Source of the DNA: Cnuella takakiae
Lineage (GTDB): Bacteria; Bacteroidota; Bacteroidia; Chitinophagales; Chitinophagaceae
NCBI RefSeq assembly: GCF_001953305.1
Contig: NZ_MTFE01000010.1
Coordinates: 2,682,284 to 2,746,283, forward strand
Length of the DNA: 64,000 nt
Reading direction: 5' to 3'
Below, in pieces: positions 24,873 through 33,516 of the stretch. Numbering within the stretch: position 1 is the stretch's first letter; the number at the start of each line of letters is the position of its first letter. The notes beneath the pieces are model-generated. The model had not been told where the DNA came from and did no database searches. It saw nothing but the letters and a program-made list of their open reading frames with translations. The translations under genes were made by a program, and so were the position numbers.

Positions 24873-25184
24873 ATGACCATCATTCAGGCCTTTATCGCAG
24901 AAATGGAAGACGTACCGGTAAGTAATACACTTGCGGGCAAGATCCTTTCCGATAAGGGCCTTGATGCTTCCGCTACCTACAGTGCAGCAGTGCATGAGCA
25001 GGCAGTGGATATGGCCGTTGCGGCAGCTCTTACAAAGGCGCTTGCGCGGCCGTCTGTTAGCGAGGGCGGGTATTCGGTTCGCTTCGATGCGGGTGCTATC
25101 CAGGCCCGTATTGCTGCCATCTATACCAAGTGGAACGTTGCTGATCCCGGAGCGCCAACAATCAAAGCCGTAAACCCATGGTAA
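24873..25184 (+). CDS. Head-tail connector-like protein
   Basis: A 103-residue helical protein following the capsid gene by 21 bp. The N-terminal helix region (IIQAFIAEMEDVPV) and a C-terminal segment (IQARIAAIYTKWNVADP) resemble the small adaptor proteins that bind beneath the portal. It overlaps the next gene by 7 bp. Function inferred from size and order. Confidence 0.7.
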   Translation: MTIIQAFIAEMEDVPVSNTLAGKILSDKGLDASATYSAAVHEQAVDMAVAAALTKALARPSVSEGGYSVRFDAGAIQARIAAIYTKWNVADPGAPTIKAVNPW

Positions 25185-25510
25185 GCCAATACCCCGACCT
25201 GATATCCTTTACGCCCTCCGCTACCGCTACCCGCGATGGCCAGGGCAACTGGGTGGAAGGTGTGGCGGGTGAGGCAGTGCAAAGCTCCTGCAGGTGTGAG
25301 CCTGCTTCCGGCAATGCGCAGATCATGGGTGTGGACGGGGCGCTGATCTCTTACGCCTCCGCTGTTTACCTGCCGCAAAGGTGCCCGGAGCTTCCGCAAG
25401 GGGCTTCGGTAACGGTTACCATCCAAAGGGATGGCCAGGATCCGGAGATATTCACAGGTACTGTTAAACGCTTTTCCCGGGGCCAGTTAAATGCAAGGGC
25501 ATGGCTATAA
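25178..25510 (+). CDS. Head closure-like protein
   Basis: A 110-residue beta-rich protein (DLISFTPSATATRDGQGNWV, SVTVTIQRDGQDPEIF, GTVKRFSRG), typical in length and strand pattern of head-closure (stopper) proteins. It overlaps the connector gene by 7 bp and the next gene by 10 bp, as is common in the head-tail joining cluster. Confidence 0.7.
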   Translation: MVSQYPDLISFTPSATATRDGQGNWVEGVAGEAVQSSCRCEPASGNAQIMGVDGALISYASAVYLPQRCPELPQGASVTVTIQRDGQDPEIFTGTVKRFSRGQLNARAWL

Positions 25511-25941
25511 CACCTAAGTTCAACAATGCCCAGATCAGGGCGGAGTTGGAAAGGCGCATGGCAGAAATCGAGGCTAAGGTTATTTCTGCCCTTGAAAGTG
25601 TAGGCGAATACTTCATTGCCGATGCAAGAACCGATGGTTCATACGAAGATCAGAGCTCAGATTTGCGCAACTCTATTGGTTACATTATCATGAAAAACGG
25701 CCAGCAAATCCGTTACGCCGGCCCAAGGGAAGGTGGAAAAGCAAGTGCTGATCGAGTTCTCGCAGAGCTGGCTCTTAAATACCCGAAAGGGTATGTGCTC
25801 ATAGCTGTAGCCGGCATGGATTACGCTGCAGCAGTGGAAAGCAAAGGCTATGATGTTTTAAGTGGATCAGCACCAGCAGCTGTGGCCAGGTTGAAGGAAG
25901 CAATGGAAAGGATCACTAAGAAAACTGCTGAGGGAAGATGA
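25501..25941 (+). CDS. HK97 gp10-like tail completion protein
   Basis: A 146-residue protein. It starts with a long helix (IRAELERRMAEIEAKVISAL), then carries GYVLIAVAGMDYAAAVESKG, the core of HK97 gp10-type proteins where the M-D-Y-A-x-x-V-E-x-K-G pattern is typical. It helps to complete the tail-to-head interface. It overlaps both neighbours by a few bases. Confidence 0.85.
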   Translation: MAITPKFNNAQIRAELERRMAEIEAKVISALESVGEYFIADARTDGSYEDQSSDLRNSIGYIIMKNGQQIRYAGPREGGKASADRVLAELALKYPKGYVLIAVAGMDYAAAVESKGYDVLSGSAPAAVARLKEAMERITKKTAEGR

Positions 25942-26348
25942 AAACAACACTACACTTTGTCGATAAGGCATATGAGCGCGTAAAGGCTTCCCAGCTGGCC
26001 CAGGTGGTAAGTGGTAGCGTGTTCAAATACCAAAAGCCGAAAGGCTGGGCAGGTGAGGCTGTTGTGATCAATTCCCTTCCGGTAAGCGCAGAACAGGTGC
26101 AAACGGGTTTGATCAACATCAATGTGTTTGTACCCGACCTGAAGCTCACCATTGGCGCCCAAGGCCCCGAACTGCAGCCCAACACGGCAAGGCTCTCCGA
26201 GCTGGCTGATATGGCCGTTGAGACGCTCAAAAGCTGGTACCAGGATGGAACGGACTACAGCATCGAAGCACAAAGCCTGATAAAGGACGATGAAGGCGAC
26301 AATCATTACATCAATTTCCGGGTGCGGGTGTACGCACTCAACCCATAA
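25938..26348 (+). CDS. Tail terminator-like protein
   Basis: A 136-residue alpha/beta protein with the order helix, strand (GEAVVINSLP), strand (GLININVFVPDL), helix (RLSELADMAVETLKSWY), strand (HYINFRVRVYAL). This is what is seen in tail-terminator proteins of siphoviruses. Position just before the major tail protein supports this. No motif is diagnostic, so the call is by pattern and order. Confidence 0.7.
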   Translation: MKTTLHFVDKAYERVKASQLAQVVSGSVFKYQKPKGWAGEAVVINSLPVSAEQVQTGLININVFVPDLKLTIGAQGPELQPNTARLSELADMAVETLKSWYQDGTDYSIEAQSLIKDDEGDNHYINFRVRVYALNP

Positions 26349-26380
26349 CAACATTTACAACTCTTTAAAGCATATCCAAA

Positions 26381-26896
26381 ATGGCTAATTACTCCCAAGG
26401 CCTTGCAAAAGTAGAACTGGCACCCCTTGCCGGTGATGGCGGTCTCGGAACTGCATTTACCGAACTGGGTTCCACATCCATCGGCTCCATGTCGATCGCC
26501 AATGAGCAGGGCGAAACCACAGATATTTTTGTGGAGGAAAAAACCGACCCGGTAATTTCTAACCGCACCAGTGGCGCCATGCGCGTAAACTGGGAAATCC
26601 TGGATGTTGCACCTGATACTTTGGTAAAGCTCTTTGGCGGCACCAAGACTGGCACCGGCACTATCGCCGATCCTTATGTGTACACCCTGCCCGATAAGAT
26701 TGAAGCAAAGGATTGGACGGTACGCCTGACGGACTCCACCGGCATCAAGCTGCTGTTTGCCCGCCTGAATGTCTTCCCTGCATTTAACTGGGTAATGACC
26801 AAAGCAGACGCCGGCAAGGTTACCCTGTCCGGTACCGTGCTCACACCTACCAAAGCGGGTGTAAAGGCAATGACCATCACTTATCCAGGATCGTAA
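26381..26896 (+). CDS. Major tail protein
   Basis: A 171-residue protein with repeated beta segments (GSTSIGSMSIANEQGETTDI, VRLTDSTGIKLLFARLNVF, GKVTLSGTVL). This fits a tail-tube subunit. It precedes the tail-assembly chaperone genes and is followed by a hairpin at 26921-26950, which may raise the ratio of this structural protein over the downstream genes. Confidence 0.8.
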   Translation: MANYSQGLAKVELAPLAGDGGLGTAFTELGSTSIGSMSIANEQGETTDIFVEEKTDPVISNRTSGAMRVNWEILDVAPDTLVKLFGGTKTGTGTIADPYVYTLPDKIEAKDWTVRLTDSTGIKLLFARLNVFPAFNWVMTKADAGKVTLSGTVLTPTKAGVKAMTITYPGS

Positions 26897-26920
26897 GGCT
26901 TCCCGCCAATACATCACAAC

Positions 26921-26950
26921 CAAAGCCCCTCCATCAGTGCAGGGGCTTTG
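26921..26950 (+). terminator. Terminator-like hairpin after major tail gene
   Basis: Perfect 10-bp stem CAAAGCCCCT/AGGGGCTTTG with a 10-nt loop, 24 bp after the major tail gene and 15 bp before the chaperone gene. The T run is short (TTT), so it is probably leaky and sets relative expression. Confidence 0.6.
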
Positions 26951-26965
26951 CCGTAAACCAACTAT

Positions 26966-27502
26966 ATGAGTGAGATACCTACCAACCACGGCCAGGTACT
27001 GGCGCAGGAGCCAATAGAGATCACCTTTGAGGTGGCGCCCCGCACCAGGTTTCAAAAGCTGCTGAGCCGGTATTTACCAAAGCACTTCAAGAAGACAAGG
27101 ACCTACACCATTCCTTCCACCACACTTGGCAACCTGGTGCGCATTTCTGAAATACTGCTGTCAATAAAGAAAAAAGAAGATAGCGGTGAGCCTTTGGAAA
27201 TCACCCACCAGGTAGTACAGGAACATGCATTCGACTTTTGCCGCATTGTTGCCATTGCCATCACCAACACCAAAGCTGGCCCTAAAAGAAGCCTTGCTGA
27301 AACCATACACTGGAGCTTGGACACCAACGAGCTATTGGCTGTTGTAATGATGGTGATGAAGCAGATGAACGTTCAGGCTTTTTTACATACTATCGTCTTG
27401 ATGCGCGGAGCGAACGTATTAGACAGCGGGACGCAAAAAAGCGAAAGCCCCGCCCCCGCGATGACGAGCCCACAAGTCCCTGGGAACAGTGCGGAAGTGT
27501 AG
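26966..27502 (+). CDS. Tail assembly chaperone, zero-frame product
   Basis: A 178-residue protein starting MSEIPTNHGQVL. The first 140 residues are shared with the frameshifted form; the last 38 (after 27385) are low-complexity, as expected for a short tail read in the default frame. Its helical body (about 55-135; IRISEILLSIKKKE, RSLAETIHWSLDTNE) would coat the tape measure before tube assembly. Confidence 0.8.
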   Translation: MSEIPTNHGQVLAQEPIEITFEVAPRTRFQKLLSRYLPKHFKKTRTYTIPSTTLGNLVRISEILLSIKKKEDSGEPLEITHQVVQEHAFDFCRIVAIAITNTKAGPKRSLAETIHWSLDTNELLAVVMMVMKQMNVQAFLHTIVLMRGANVLDSGTQKSESPAPAMTSPQVPGNSAEV

Positions 27503-27708
27503 CCGCCCATTTCCACTGGACGCTTGATTATGTCCTTTGGGAGTTGTCTTGGGCAAATGTCCAGCTGCTGCTTGCCACCATGCCGGAGTATGACTTTGGC
27601 GATGATGAGGAAGAGCAGGTGCAGGTACAAAAAGGAAAGACTACCGGTTTTGGTAGTCTCGAAGAGTTTATGGGCATGGCCAGTGGGATGATGGGGAAGG
27701 GGCAATAA
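26966..27708 (+). CDS. Tail assembly chaperone, -1 frameshift product
   Basis: The zero-frame gene (178 residues, 26966-27502) contains T TTT TTA at 27379-27385, in the correct phase for a -1 slip (codons GCT TTT TTA). After the slip, the reading continues ACA TAC TAT CGT... without a stop to TAA at 27706-27708, giving a fusion of 247 residues. The extension is protein-like, with WTLDYVLWELSWANVQLLLA and GFGSLEEFMGMASGM. This matches the gpG/gpGT arrangement of lambda-like tails, in which a small share of the longer form is needed with the tape measure. The order major tail, chaperones, tape measure is the standard one, although an accessory island now separates the last two. Confidence 0.85.
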
Positions 27709-27775
27709 AAAAGCACTGCGCGAACAGTGCTCAACTAAAAAGGAAATGACTGATTAAAATTACAAAGTATCAGTC

Positions 27776-28051
27776 ATGAAAAGAATATTGTATTTGGTTT
27801 TTGTTCTGGCACTTACTAGTTGCAATAAGGATGTACAGCCAGATTCTAAATTGTATCGGCAAGTATTACCTTCTGGAATGATTATATATCACACATCGGA
27901 TACTAAACATATTTGCGTGTACCCTGATGACTTTGAGAGGGTTCAGACAAAATGTATGTACCGCAATTCGATTCCAGTGCCAAAGTTCAAAAAATACGTA
28001 ACGCCTTCAGGGATCGCTGTGTATTATGTCGATACTTTGATTTTTTTCTGA
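27776..28051 (+). CDS. Small lipoprotein, accessory
   Basis: A 91-residue protein with a lipoprotein signal: MKRILYLVFVLALTSC, with Cys at residue 16 as lipidation site, followed by NKDVQ. The mature part has a repeated element, seen as YRQVLPSGMIIYHTSD and later KKYVTPSGIAVYYVD, so it seems to consist of two copies of a short beta motif. A+T-rich and set between chaperone and tape-measure genes, it is probably a lysogenic-conversion gene. A lipoprotein on the host envelope could block superinfection, as known for some phages; this is inference. Confidence 0.75.
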   Translation: MKRILYLVFVLALTSCNKDVQPDSKLYRQVLPSGMIIYHTSDTKHICVYPDDFERVQTKCMYRNSIPVPKFKKYVTPSGIAVYYVDTLIFF

Positions 28052-28052
28052 T

Positions 28053-28850
28053 TTAACCTTTCAAAATTTCCTTTAATTTCTTTACATATTCAAAGTGCTC
28101 CTTTTTATCTGCTTCAGAGTTGTAATGAACTTCAATGCCATATTTATTAGGATTTACCATAGCATCTAAAGAAGAATCAATTTTCAGAAACTTGAACGTG
28201 CTAAGCCAAGTTATCGAGTTTAAAGGAGTGATATTAATAACAGCTATGGGACCTCCCACAGTCTTTGTTTTGTTTTTCTGTTTTGCATAACTGTAAATTG
28301 ATTGTTCAATCATTTGGGCAACTTCTTTAGTGTTTCTTTCCCAATACCTAGTTGGCCTAAAGTCGTAAGTGCGGTCGTTAGTAACAAATGCTTGGGGCCC
28401 TGTAAACCCTCGATTAGGTCCATCTAAAATTCCAATCTGAGGCTGACCTTGTTCATACTTGGCAAATAAAACTGAAATTTTTAAAGCCCCACCACCTAAA
28501 TTCTTTCTTGCATAATCCTCCCATTGTTTTATGCGTTCAGGAATATTGCCTTTTTCTGGAATTGATTTTTGAAATTGCTGAACGTAATGGCTAATTGTAA
28601 GCCAATTAAATGATGTCTGGTTGCTAAAAATGGCAGCAAAGTCTTTGATAATAAAAGCCTTTTGAAACCTATCATAATAGGCAACATCATGGGGCTTGCC
28701 ATTTTTGTCATATGCAATCGAAGCTCGGGAATCCACTCCTAAAACAATACCATTTTTGCAAGATGCAACTATAAAAAAGGTGCCTCTTAAATACTGAGCA
28801 TTTACAAGGAAAGGAAAAGCAAGTAGTAGCGAAAGGGTGAACTTTTTCAT
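28053..28850 (-). CDS. Secreted proteasome-like Ntn hydrolase
   Basis: A 265-residue protein with a signal peptide (MKKFTLSLLLAFPFLVNAQ). Just after it comes RGTFFIVASCKNGIVLGVDS, closely matching the start of proteasome beta-type subunits, in which Gly-Thr is cleaved to expose the N-terminal Thr nucleophile and the Asp and Lys/Arg residues follow. Further strands and helices (IGILDGPN, GPQAFVTNDRTYDFR) fit the same sandwich fold. It would act in the periplasm or outside the cell. It lies opposite to the tail genes and is richer in A+T. Small exported proteasome-like proteins are known from Bacteroidota genomes, but their substrates are not established; activity is not proven here. Confidence 0.75.
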   Translation of the reverse strand: MKKFTLSLLLAFPFLVNAQYLRGTFFIVASCKNGIVLGVDSRASIAYDKNGKPHDVAYYDRFQKAFIIKDFAAIFSNQTSFNWLTISHYVQQFQKSIPEKGNIPERIKQWEDYARKNLGGGALKISVLFAKYEQGQPQIGILDGPNRGFTGPQAFVTNDRTYDFRPTRYWERNTKEVAQMIEQSIYSYAKQKNKTKTVGGPIAVINITPLNSITWLSTFKFLKIDSSLDAMVNPNKYGIEVHYNSEADKKEHFEYVKKLKEILKG

Positions 28851-28949
28851 GGTTTTGGTATGGTTAAGTGTTAACTAGCTTTATTCATCAACTGCAGCAC
28901 CTTCTCTCTTCTCTTCACCCAGTCCTCCACCTGGTGCAGCTACAAATAA

Positions 28950-29405
28950 TTAGTAATAAATAAGGTAAAATATAATCGCTAAGACAATAAGGCCAAAACA
29001 GACATAAACACCATTAGTGAAGGCCTCCAGGCGATCTTCAGTTTTCTTCTGGGCTGCATACTCAATTTCAAGGCTCCAGCCTTCTCGAGGCTCTCCATAT
29101 TTCTTTTCATAAATAGCGTGTGCTTTTTCCAAGTCTTTCGCCTCAAAAGCCGCAATAAATGATTTTCGCCATTCCCGTTCAACACCCATCTGTCTTAATT
29201 CTTGATCCTTGGCAAGTTGCACAGGGTTCCATGTATTGCCGCAGGCAAGACATGTGATATCCACTTTATTTTTGCCAATAGCTCCAGCTGCCAATCCAAC
29301 CGGCCCGGCAAGGACGGCTCCAGCAACAGCTTTACCGGCTGAAAACCCTTTTTTGTTAGCAGATATTTGGTTGCTTCCGCATTTAGGGCACTTTACTTCG
29401 CTCAT
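28950..29405 (-). CDS. Zinc-ribbon, glycine-zipper membrane protein
   Basis: A 151-residue protein. Two Cys pairs (CPKCGS at 5-10, CLACGN at 52-57) form a zinc ribbon, split by a Gly/Ala-rich stretch (AGKAVAGAVLAGPVGLAAGA). A soluble helical region follows, and a C-terminal membrane helix at about 131-149. Proteins with this plan often handle membrane stress or bind nucleic acid at the membrane. It is reversed relative to the tail genes, together with the Ntn hydrolase, and may be transcribed with it. Confidence 0.75.
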   Translation of the reverse strand: MSEVKCPKCGSNQISANKKGFSAGKAVAGAVLAGPVGLAAGAIGKNKVDITCLACGNTWNPVQLAKDQELRQMGVEREWRKSFIAAFEAKDLEKAHAIYEKKYGEPREGWSLEIEYAAQKKTEDRLEAFTNGVYVCFGLIVLAIIFYLIYY

Positions 29406-29487
29406 AAGAGTTGTCTGTTTTGGTAAGTAGGGTTTGAGTTATAAATGTAATATTCCAGCCGAAAATATGGCGTTATAGTTTGCAGTC

Positions 29488-32400
29488 ATGGCACTACAGA
29501 TAAACGGCGGCCCATTAGCCTTTGAGAGTTCCATTGATGGAACTCAGTTCGATGCTGAGATGAAAAAGATGGAAGCCCAACTTAAGAATATAACGGGCGG
29601 TGTTAAAAAGCAGGGAGCTGAAATTGAAAACTATGCCCGAAAGACTGCTGTTGCTATTGGTTCCTACCTATCCCTGCAAGCTGGCACTCAGTTTATCAGC
29701 GACCTGGTACGGGTTCGGGGGGAGTTCCAGAAACTTGAGGCCGTGCTTACCAACTCCATGGGTGATGCTGACATGGCAAGGAATGCACTTGGTATGCTTT
29801 CGGATTATGCAGCAAAAACGCCATTTCAACTTCAGGAGGTAGCCGGCGCTTACGTGAAGCTAGTAAACCAAGGCTTTACGCCTACCCGAAAGGAATTGGA
29901 AAAGATCGGCGATTTGGCAGCTTCCACCGGTCAGAATTTCGATCAGTTGGCTGAGGCCATTCTGGATGCCCAAACAGGCGAGTTCGATCGATTAAAAAGC
30001 GTGGGCATTAGAGCTGAAAAAGCAGGCGATCAGGTTCTCTTTACCTTCAAAGGAGTACAGACGCAGGTAGATTTCACTTCAGCCTCAATCCGCGAATACA
30101 TTACCTCACTGGGTGATCTCCAAGGAGTGTCCGGCTCCACTGACGCAATCAGTAAAACCCTTGTAGGCCAACTGTCTAATCTGTCAGATGCATGGGATCG
30201 CATGCTTAACGAGATTGGCCAGAGCAATGAGGGTGTGTTCTCTGGAGCGATCAGTGCAGCAACAGGGTTGGTTGAAAGCTATGAGACGGTGCTTAATATT
30301 ATCAAGGTGCTTGTTATTACTTATGGCACCTACCGGGCAGCCCTCATGGTAACCAATGTTGCCGCTACTACTTTAGGGGTTACTACAAGAAGCCTCACCG
30401 CTGCTCAAATACTTCAAGCAGGAGCTTCGGGGATCGCCCAGAAAGCAATGGCATTCCTAAATAGCACAATGCTTGCAAATCCGGCAGTTGCAGTTGCGGC
30501 TTTGGTTGCAGGCGTTGCTGCTTCATTATATGTTTTCTCCAAATCTGCAAGCACAGCTGCCAAGTCTCAGGAAGATCTAAATAAGATCAGCAACGAAGCG
30601 GCCGCAGCAATAGCTAAGGAAAAGGACTCACTGAATAGCCTTGTTGCCATTGCTAAAGATGAAACCCAGAGCAAGGCCGACCGGGAAGCGGCCATGCGCA
30701 AGATCAATGCGCTTTCTCCAGAGTACCTTGGCAATCTTGACCTGGACAAACTCAAAACCAAAGAAGGTACCGAGGCCATCAATCTGTACGTAGCAGCACT
30801 TGACCGCAAAGCCAAGGCGCAGGCAGTTGGCCGGGCAAAGGATAAGATCGAAGATGAAAGGGCACAGGAACTGCTGGACTTGCAGGACAAGCTCAGTAAG
30901 CGCCAAACAGCTACCAAGGCCCTGCCCGTCAATGTCAGGGCACAGGATCCTGTTCTCAAGGAATTGCAATCGCAGATCAGCGAAACCAACCAGGCCTTTG
31001 ATGATCGTATAAAGCAAATCAACACCGCCTATGCCGATGTGATCAAGGAGCAGCTGATTGGGGACCAGAAAAACCAGGCAAGTAAAGCGCGTACTGTTGC
31101 CATCATCGATGCGGAGATTAAAGCTCAAAAAGAACTGCAAAGCAACGCATCCACCAGCAGGGCCCAGTATGAGCAGTTCCAAAAGAAGATCAACGACCTG
31201 GAAGCTGAAAAGCTCCGCATCACTGGCAACCAGAAGGCTGCCGCTAAGCAGGCACAGACGGAACAGAAGAAAGAAAATCAGCTTTTGGAGGAGCGCAAAG
31301 ACCTGTTGCAGGTTATTTCAGATATGCGCAGGGATGCCGCCCAGACGGGAATGCTGAAGGAGCAGTCGGAATTGGATGCTATAATTCAGCGTTATGATGC
31401 CATGTTCCGCAAGATTGCCGAGTTCAACGAAAAGGCAAAGAAGGCCAAAACCGCAGGCATTGGCCAGTCTGATGTGCAAGCTTTGGAGCGGTCCCGCCAA
31501 CTTGAACTTTCCAACCAGAACCTGAAGGAAGATGCTGCCCGCTATGCTAAAAGCCTGGAGGCAAAGAAGGTCATTTTCGAGCGGTATGAGGAAGCCAAAA
31601 AAGAGATAGGCGATCTGGCCGCAGCCGATATGTACCGCGACCAGGCGCAGGGCTTTTCCACTTACCTGGAACTGTTGCAGGCCGAATTTAAGAAGGTGGC
31701 ACCCAAAGTAGTTTTAGGGGTTGCCAATGTGGGCGATATGGAAAAGTACAAGACTTTGGCCGCCCAGATTGCCGATGCCCAGCGCAAAGAACAGAATAAG
31801 TTGTACCAGGAGGAGATTGATAAGCTTTCCCGCATTCTCCAGATATCTGCTACTTATAAACAAAGGGCCGCTGCAATCGAGATGCAGTACAATGAGCGGG
31901 TCGCCATCGCCAAAAAGGGACTGCAAGGCGAAGAACTAAAAAACGCACTGGCAGCCCTGGCCACTCAGCGGGAGACAGCACTACGTGACGCACAGGCGGT
32001 CGTGATTCAAAACGGCGCACTGTACCAGAAGCTCGGACAAAACCTGATTTCCTTCAACCGGGCAGACCTCAAGCAACGTATTGCGGAACTGAAGCAGGAA
32101 CTGGAAGGTACCACCCTTACCCCCAAGATGAAGCTCGATGTCGAGAGCTCCATCCAGGAAGCGGAAGGCCTGCTGCAGGCAACGGCCGATGGGGTAGATG
32201 AAGCAAACAAGTTTGGCAGCAGTGTGGATAAACTCCGCCAGGGCTTCGATGCTGTGGCATCTTCCGTGGAAGGTATCAATGGTGGGCTTGCAGCATCTGT
32301 CCGTTTGCTTGCAAATGTTTCGGGCAACCTGGTGAATGCCGCCTCCCAATACAAGGCTTTCAAGCAGGCACAGGAAACCGGCGACACGGTAGGGCAGGTG

Positions 32401-33507
32401 GGCGCAGGCCTTGGCATTGCCGGTGCCGCCATAGGTGTGGTGACCTCCATTGTTTCCTTTTTCAAAACCGCCAAGGAGCAGCGCAAGGCCGCTCAGGCGG
32501 ATGCGCAAAGCTGGATGGATGCCATAAAGAAGGGAGAGCAGGAGATTAATGCCATCTACCGCGAAAGGGCCCGCGAGCAAGCCCGCATTAATGACCTGAA
32601 GGTGCAGGGACTCACAAAAGAGAAGGACCTGCTGGAGGCGCAGCAAAAGGCAGTATCCAAGCAGTACCAGGACCTGTTTAAGCAACTGCAGAACCAAACG
32701 GCAGTAATTGGTAAGACCGTCGAGCGGGGCGGCTTCCTTGGTCTTGGTACCCGCACCCGCGATATCACCGCTTCCCTTGCCGGCAAATCTTTCGAGGAGC
32801 TGGAAAAGCTATTCACCCAGGGCCAACTGACAGGCAAGGCAAAGGAACTCTTTGAGCAACTGCAGAAGATCAAGCAGGAAGGCGTTGATATAGACAGGCT
32901 GCTGGACGAAAACAGGGCAGAGGCTGCACAGATATTCACCGGGACCACGGCCGACAGCATTACCGATACCATCGTTGACGGCTTTGCTAATGGCTTTACC
33001 GCTGTGGAGCAGTTCGCAGACAGCACAGAGGATATTATCCGCAAGGCCATGCTCAATGCCCTGAAGTACCAGGCATTAGAGGGGCCGATCAAAAAGCTGT
33101 ATGAACAGTTTGCAAAGGATGCGGAGAGCGGTGGTGGTCTTGATACAGGCGAGGTGCAATCCTTTACCGACAGCATTAATAAAACCATCCAGGATGCAGC
33201 CCTGTTTGCAGAGCAAATCCAAAAGGCCACAGGGGTAAGCCTTGCAGGTGTTGCCGGCGGCGCATCAGGTCCCAACTCGCTCACCGGTGCAGTAAAAGGC
33301 ATCACTGAACAGCAGGCGGACCTTTTGGCTGGTCAGTTTGGCGGCCTTCGCATTACCAACCTGGAGATGCTGAAAGTGGGCCAGATGGCGCTTGCCGTAC
33401 ACCAGCAGATCGAGATCAATACTGCATCGGCTGCATCGGAATTAAGAACGCTTGTGCGCAAGTTTGACCAATACGAAACCGGTGCCCGCACCATTCACAT
33501 TACCTAA
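29488..33507 (+). CDS. Tape measure protein
   Basis: At 1339 residues, this is the longest gene in the window. It begins with a tail-assembly domain (QFDAEMKKMEAQLKNITGG, FQKLEAVLTNSMGDADMARN, GFTPTRKELEKIGDLAASTG). Two hydrophobic segments follow at about 270-360 (VLVITYGTYRAALMV, ANPAVAVAALVAGVAASLYV). Then come long coiled-coil stretches, a second Gly/Ala-rich hydrophobic region at about 960-990, and a C-terminal part. Such proteins set tail length and pass with the DNA into the cell. By the usual rule of about 1.5 angstroms per residue, a tail near 200 nm would be expected, so a siphovirus. Confidence 0.9.
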   Translation: MALQINGGPLAFESSIDGTQFDAEMKKMEAQLKNITGGVKKQGAEIENYARKTAVAIGSYLSLQAGTQFISDLVRVRGEFQKLEAVLTNSMGDADMARNALGMLSDYAAKTPFQLQEVAGAYVKLVNQGFTPTRKELEKIGDLAASTGQNFDQLAEAILDAQTGEFDRLKSVGIRAEKAGDQVLFTFKGVQTQVDFTSASIREYITSLGDLQGVSGSTDAISKTLVGQLSNLSDAWDRMLNEIGQSNEGVFSGAISAATGLVESYETVLNIIKVLVITYGTYRAALMVTNVAATTLGVTTRSLTAAQILQAGASGIAQKAMAFLNSTMLANPAVAVAALVAGVAASLYVFSKSASTAAKSQEDLNKISNEAAAAIAKEKDSLNSLVAIAKDETQSKADREAAMRKINALSPEYLGNLDLDKLKTKEGTEAINLYVAALDRKAKAQAVGRAKDKIEDERAQELLDLQDKLSKRQTATKALPVNVRAQDPVLKELQSQISETNQAFDDRIKQINTAYADVIKEQLIGDQKNQASKARTVAIIDAEIKAQKELQSNASTSRAQYEQFQKKINDLEAEKLRITGNQKAAAKQAQTEQKKENQLLEERKDLLQVISDMRRDAAQTGMLKEQSELDAIIQRYDAMFRKIAEFNEKAKKAKTAGIGQSDVQALERSRQLELSNQNLKEDAARYAKSLEAKKVIFERYEEAKKEIGDLAAADMYRDQAQGFSTYLELLQAEFKKVAPKVVLGVANVGDMEKYKTLAAQIADAQRKEQNKLYQEEIDKLSRILQISATYKQRAAAIEMQYNERVAIAKKGLQGEELKNALAALATQRETALRDAQAVVIQNGALYQKLGQNLISFNRADLKQRIAELKQELEGTTLTPKMKLDVESSIQEAEGLLQATADGVDEANKFGSSVDKLRQGFDAVASSVEGINGGLAASVRLLANVSGNLVNAASQYKAFKQAQETGDTVGQVGAGLGIAGAAIGVVTSIVSFFKTAKEQRKAAQADAQSWMDAIKKGEQEINAIYRERAREQARINDLKVQGLTKEKDLLEAQQKAVSKQYQDLFKQLQNQTAVIGKTVERGGFLGLGTRTRDITASLAGKSFEELEKLFTQGQLTGKAKELFEQLQKIKQEGVDIDRLLDENRAEAAQIFTGTTADSITDTIVDGFANGFTAVEQFADSTEDIIRKAMLNALKYQALEGPIKKLYEQFAKDAESGGGLDTGEVQSFTDSINKTIQDAALFAEQIQKATGVSLAGVAGGASGPNSLTGAVKGITEQQADLLAGQFGGLRITNLEMLKVGQMALAVHQQIEINTASAASELRTLVRKFDQYETGARTIHIT

Positions 33508-33516
33508 ATACTCACA

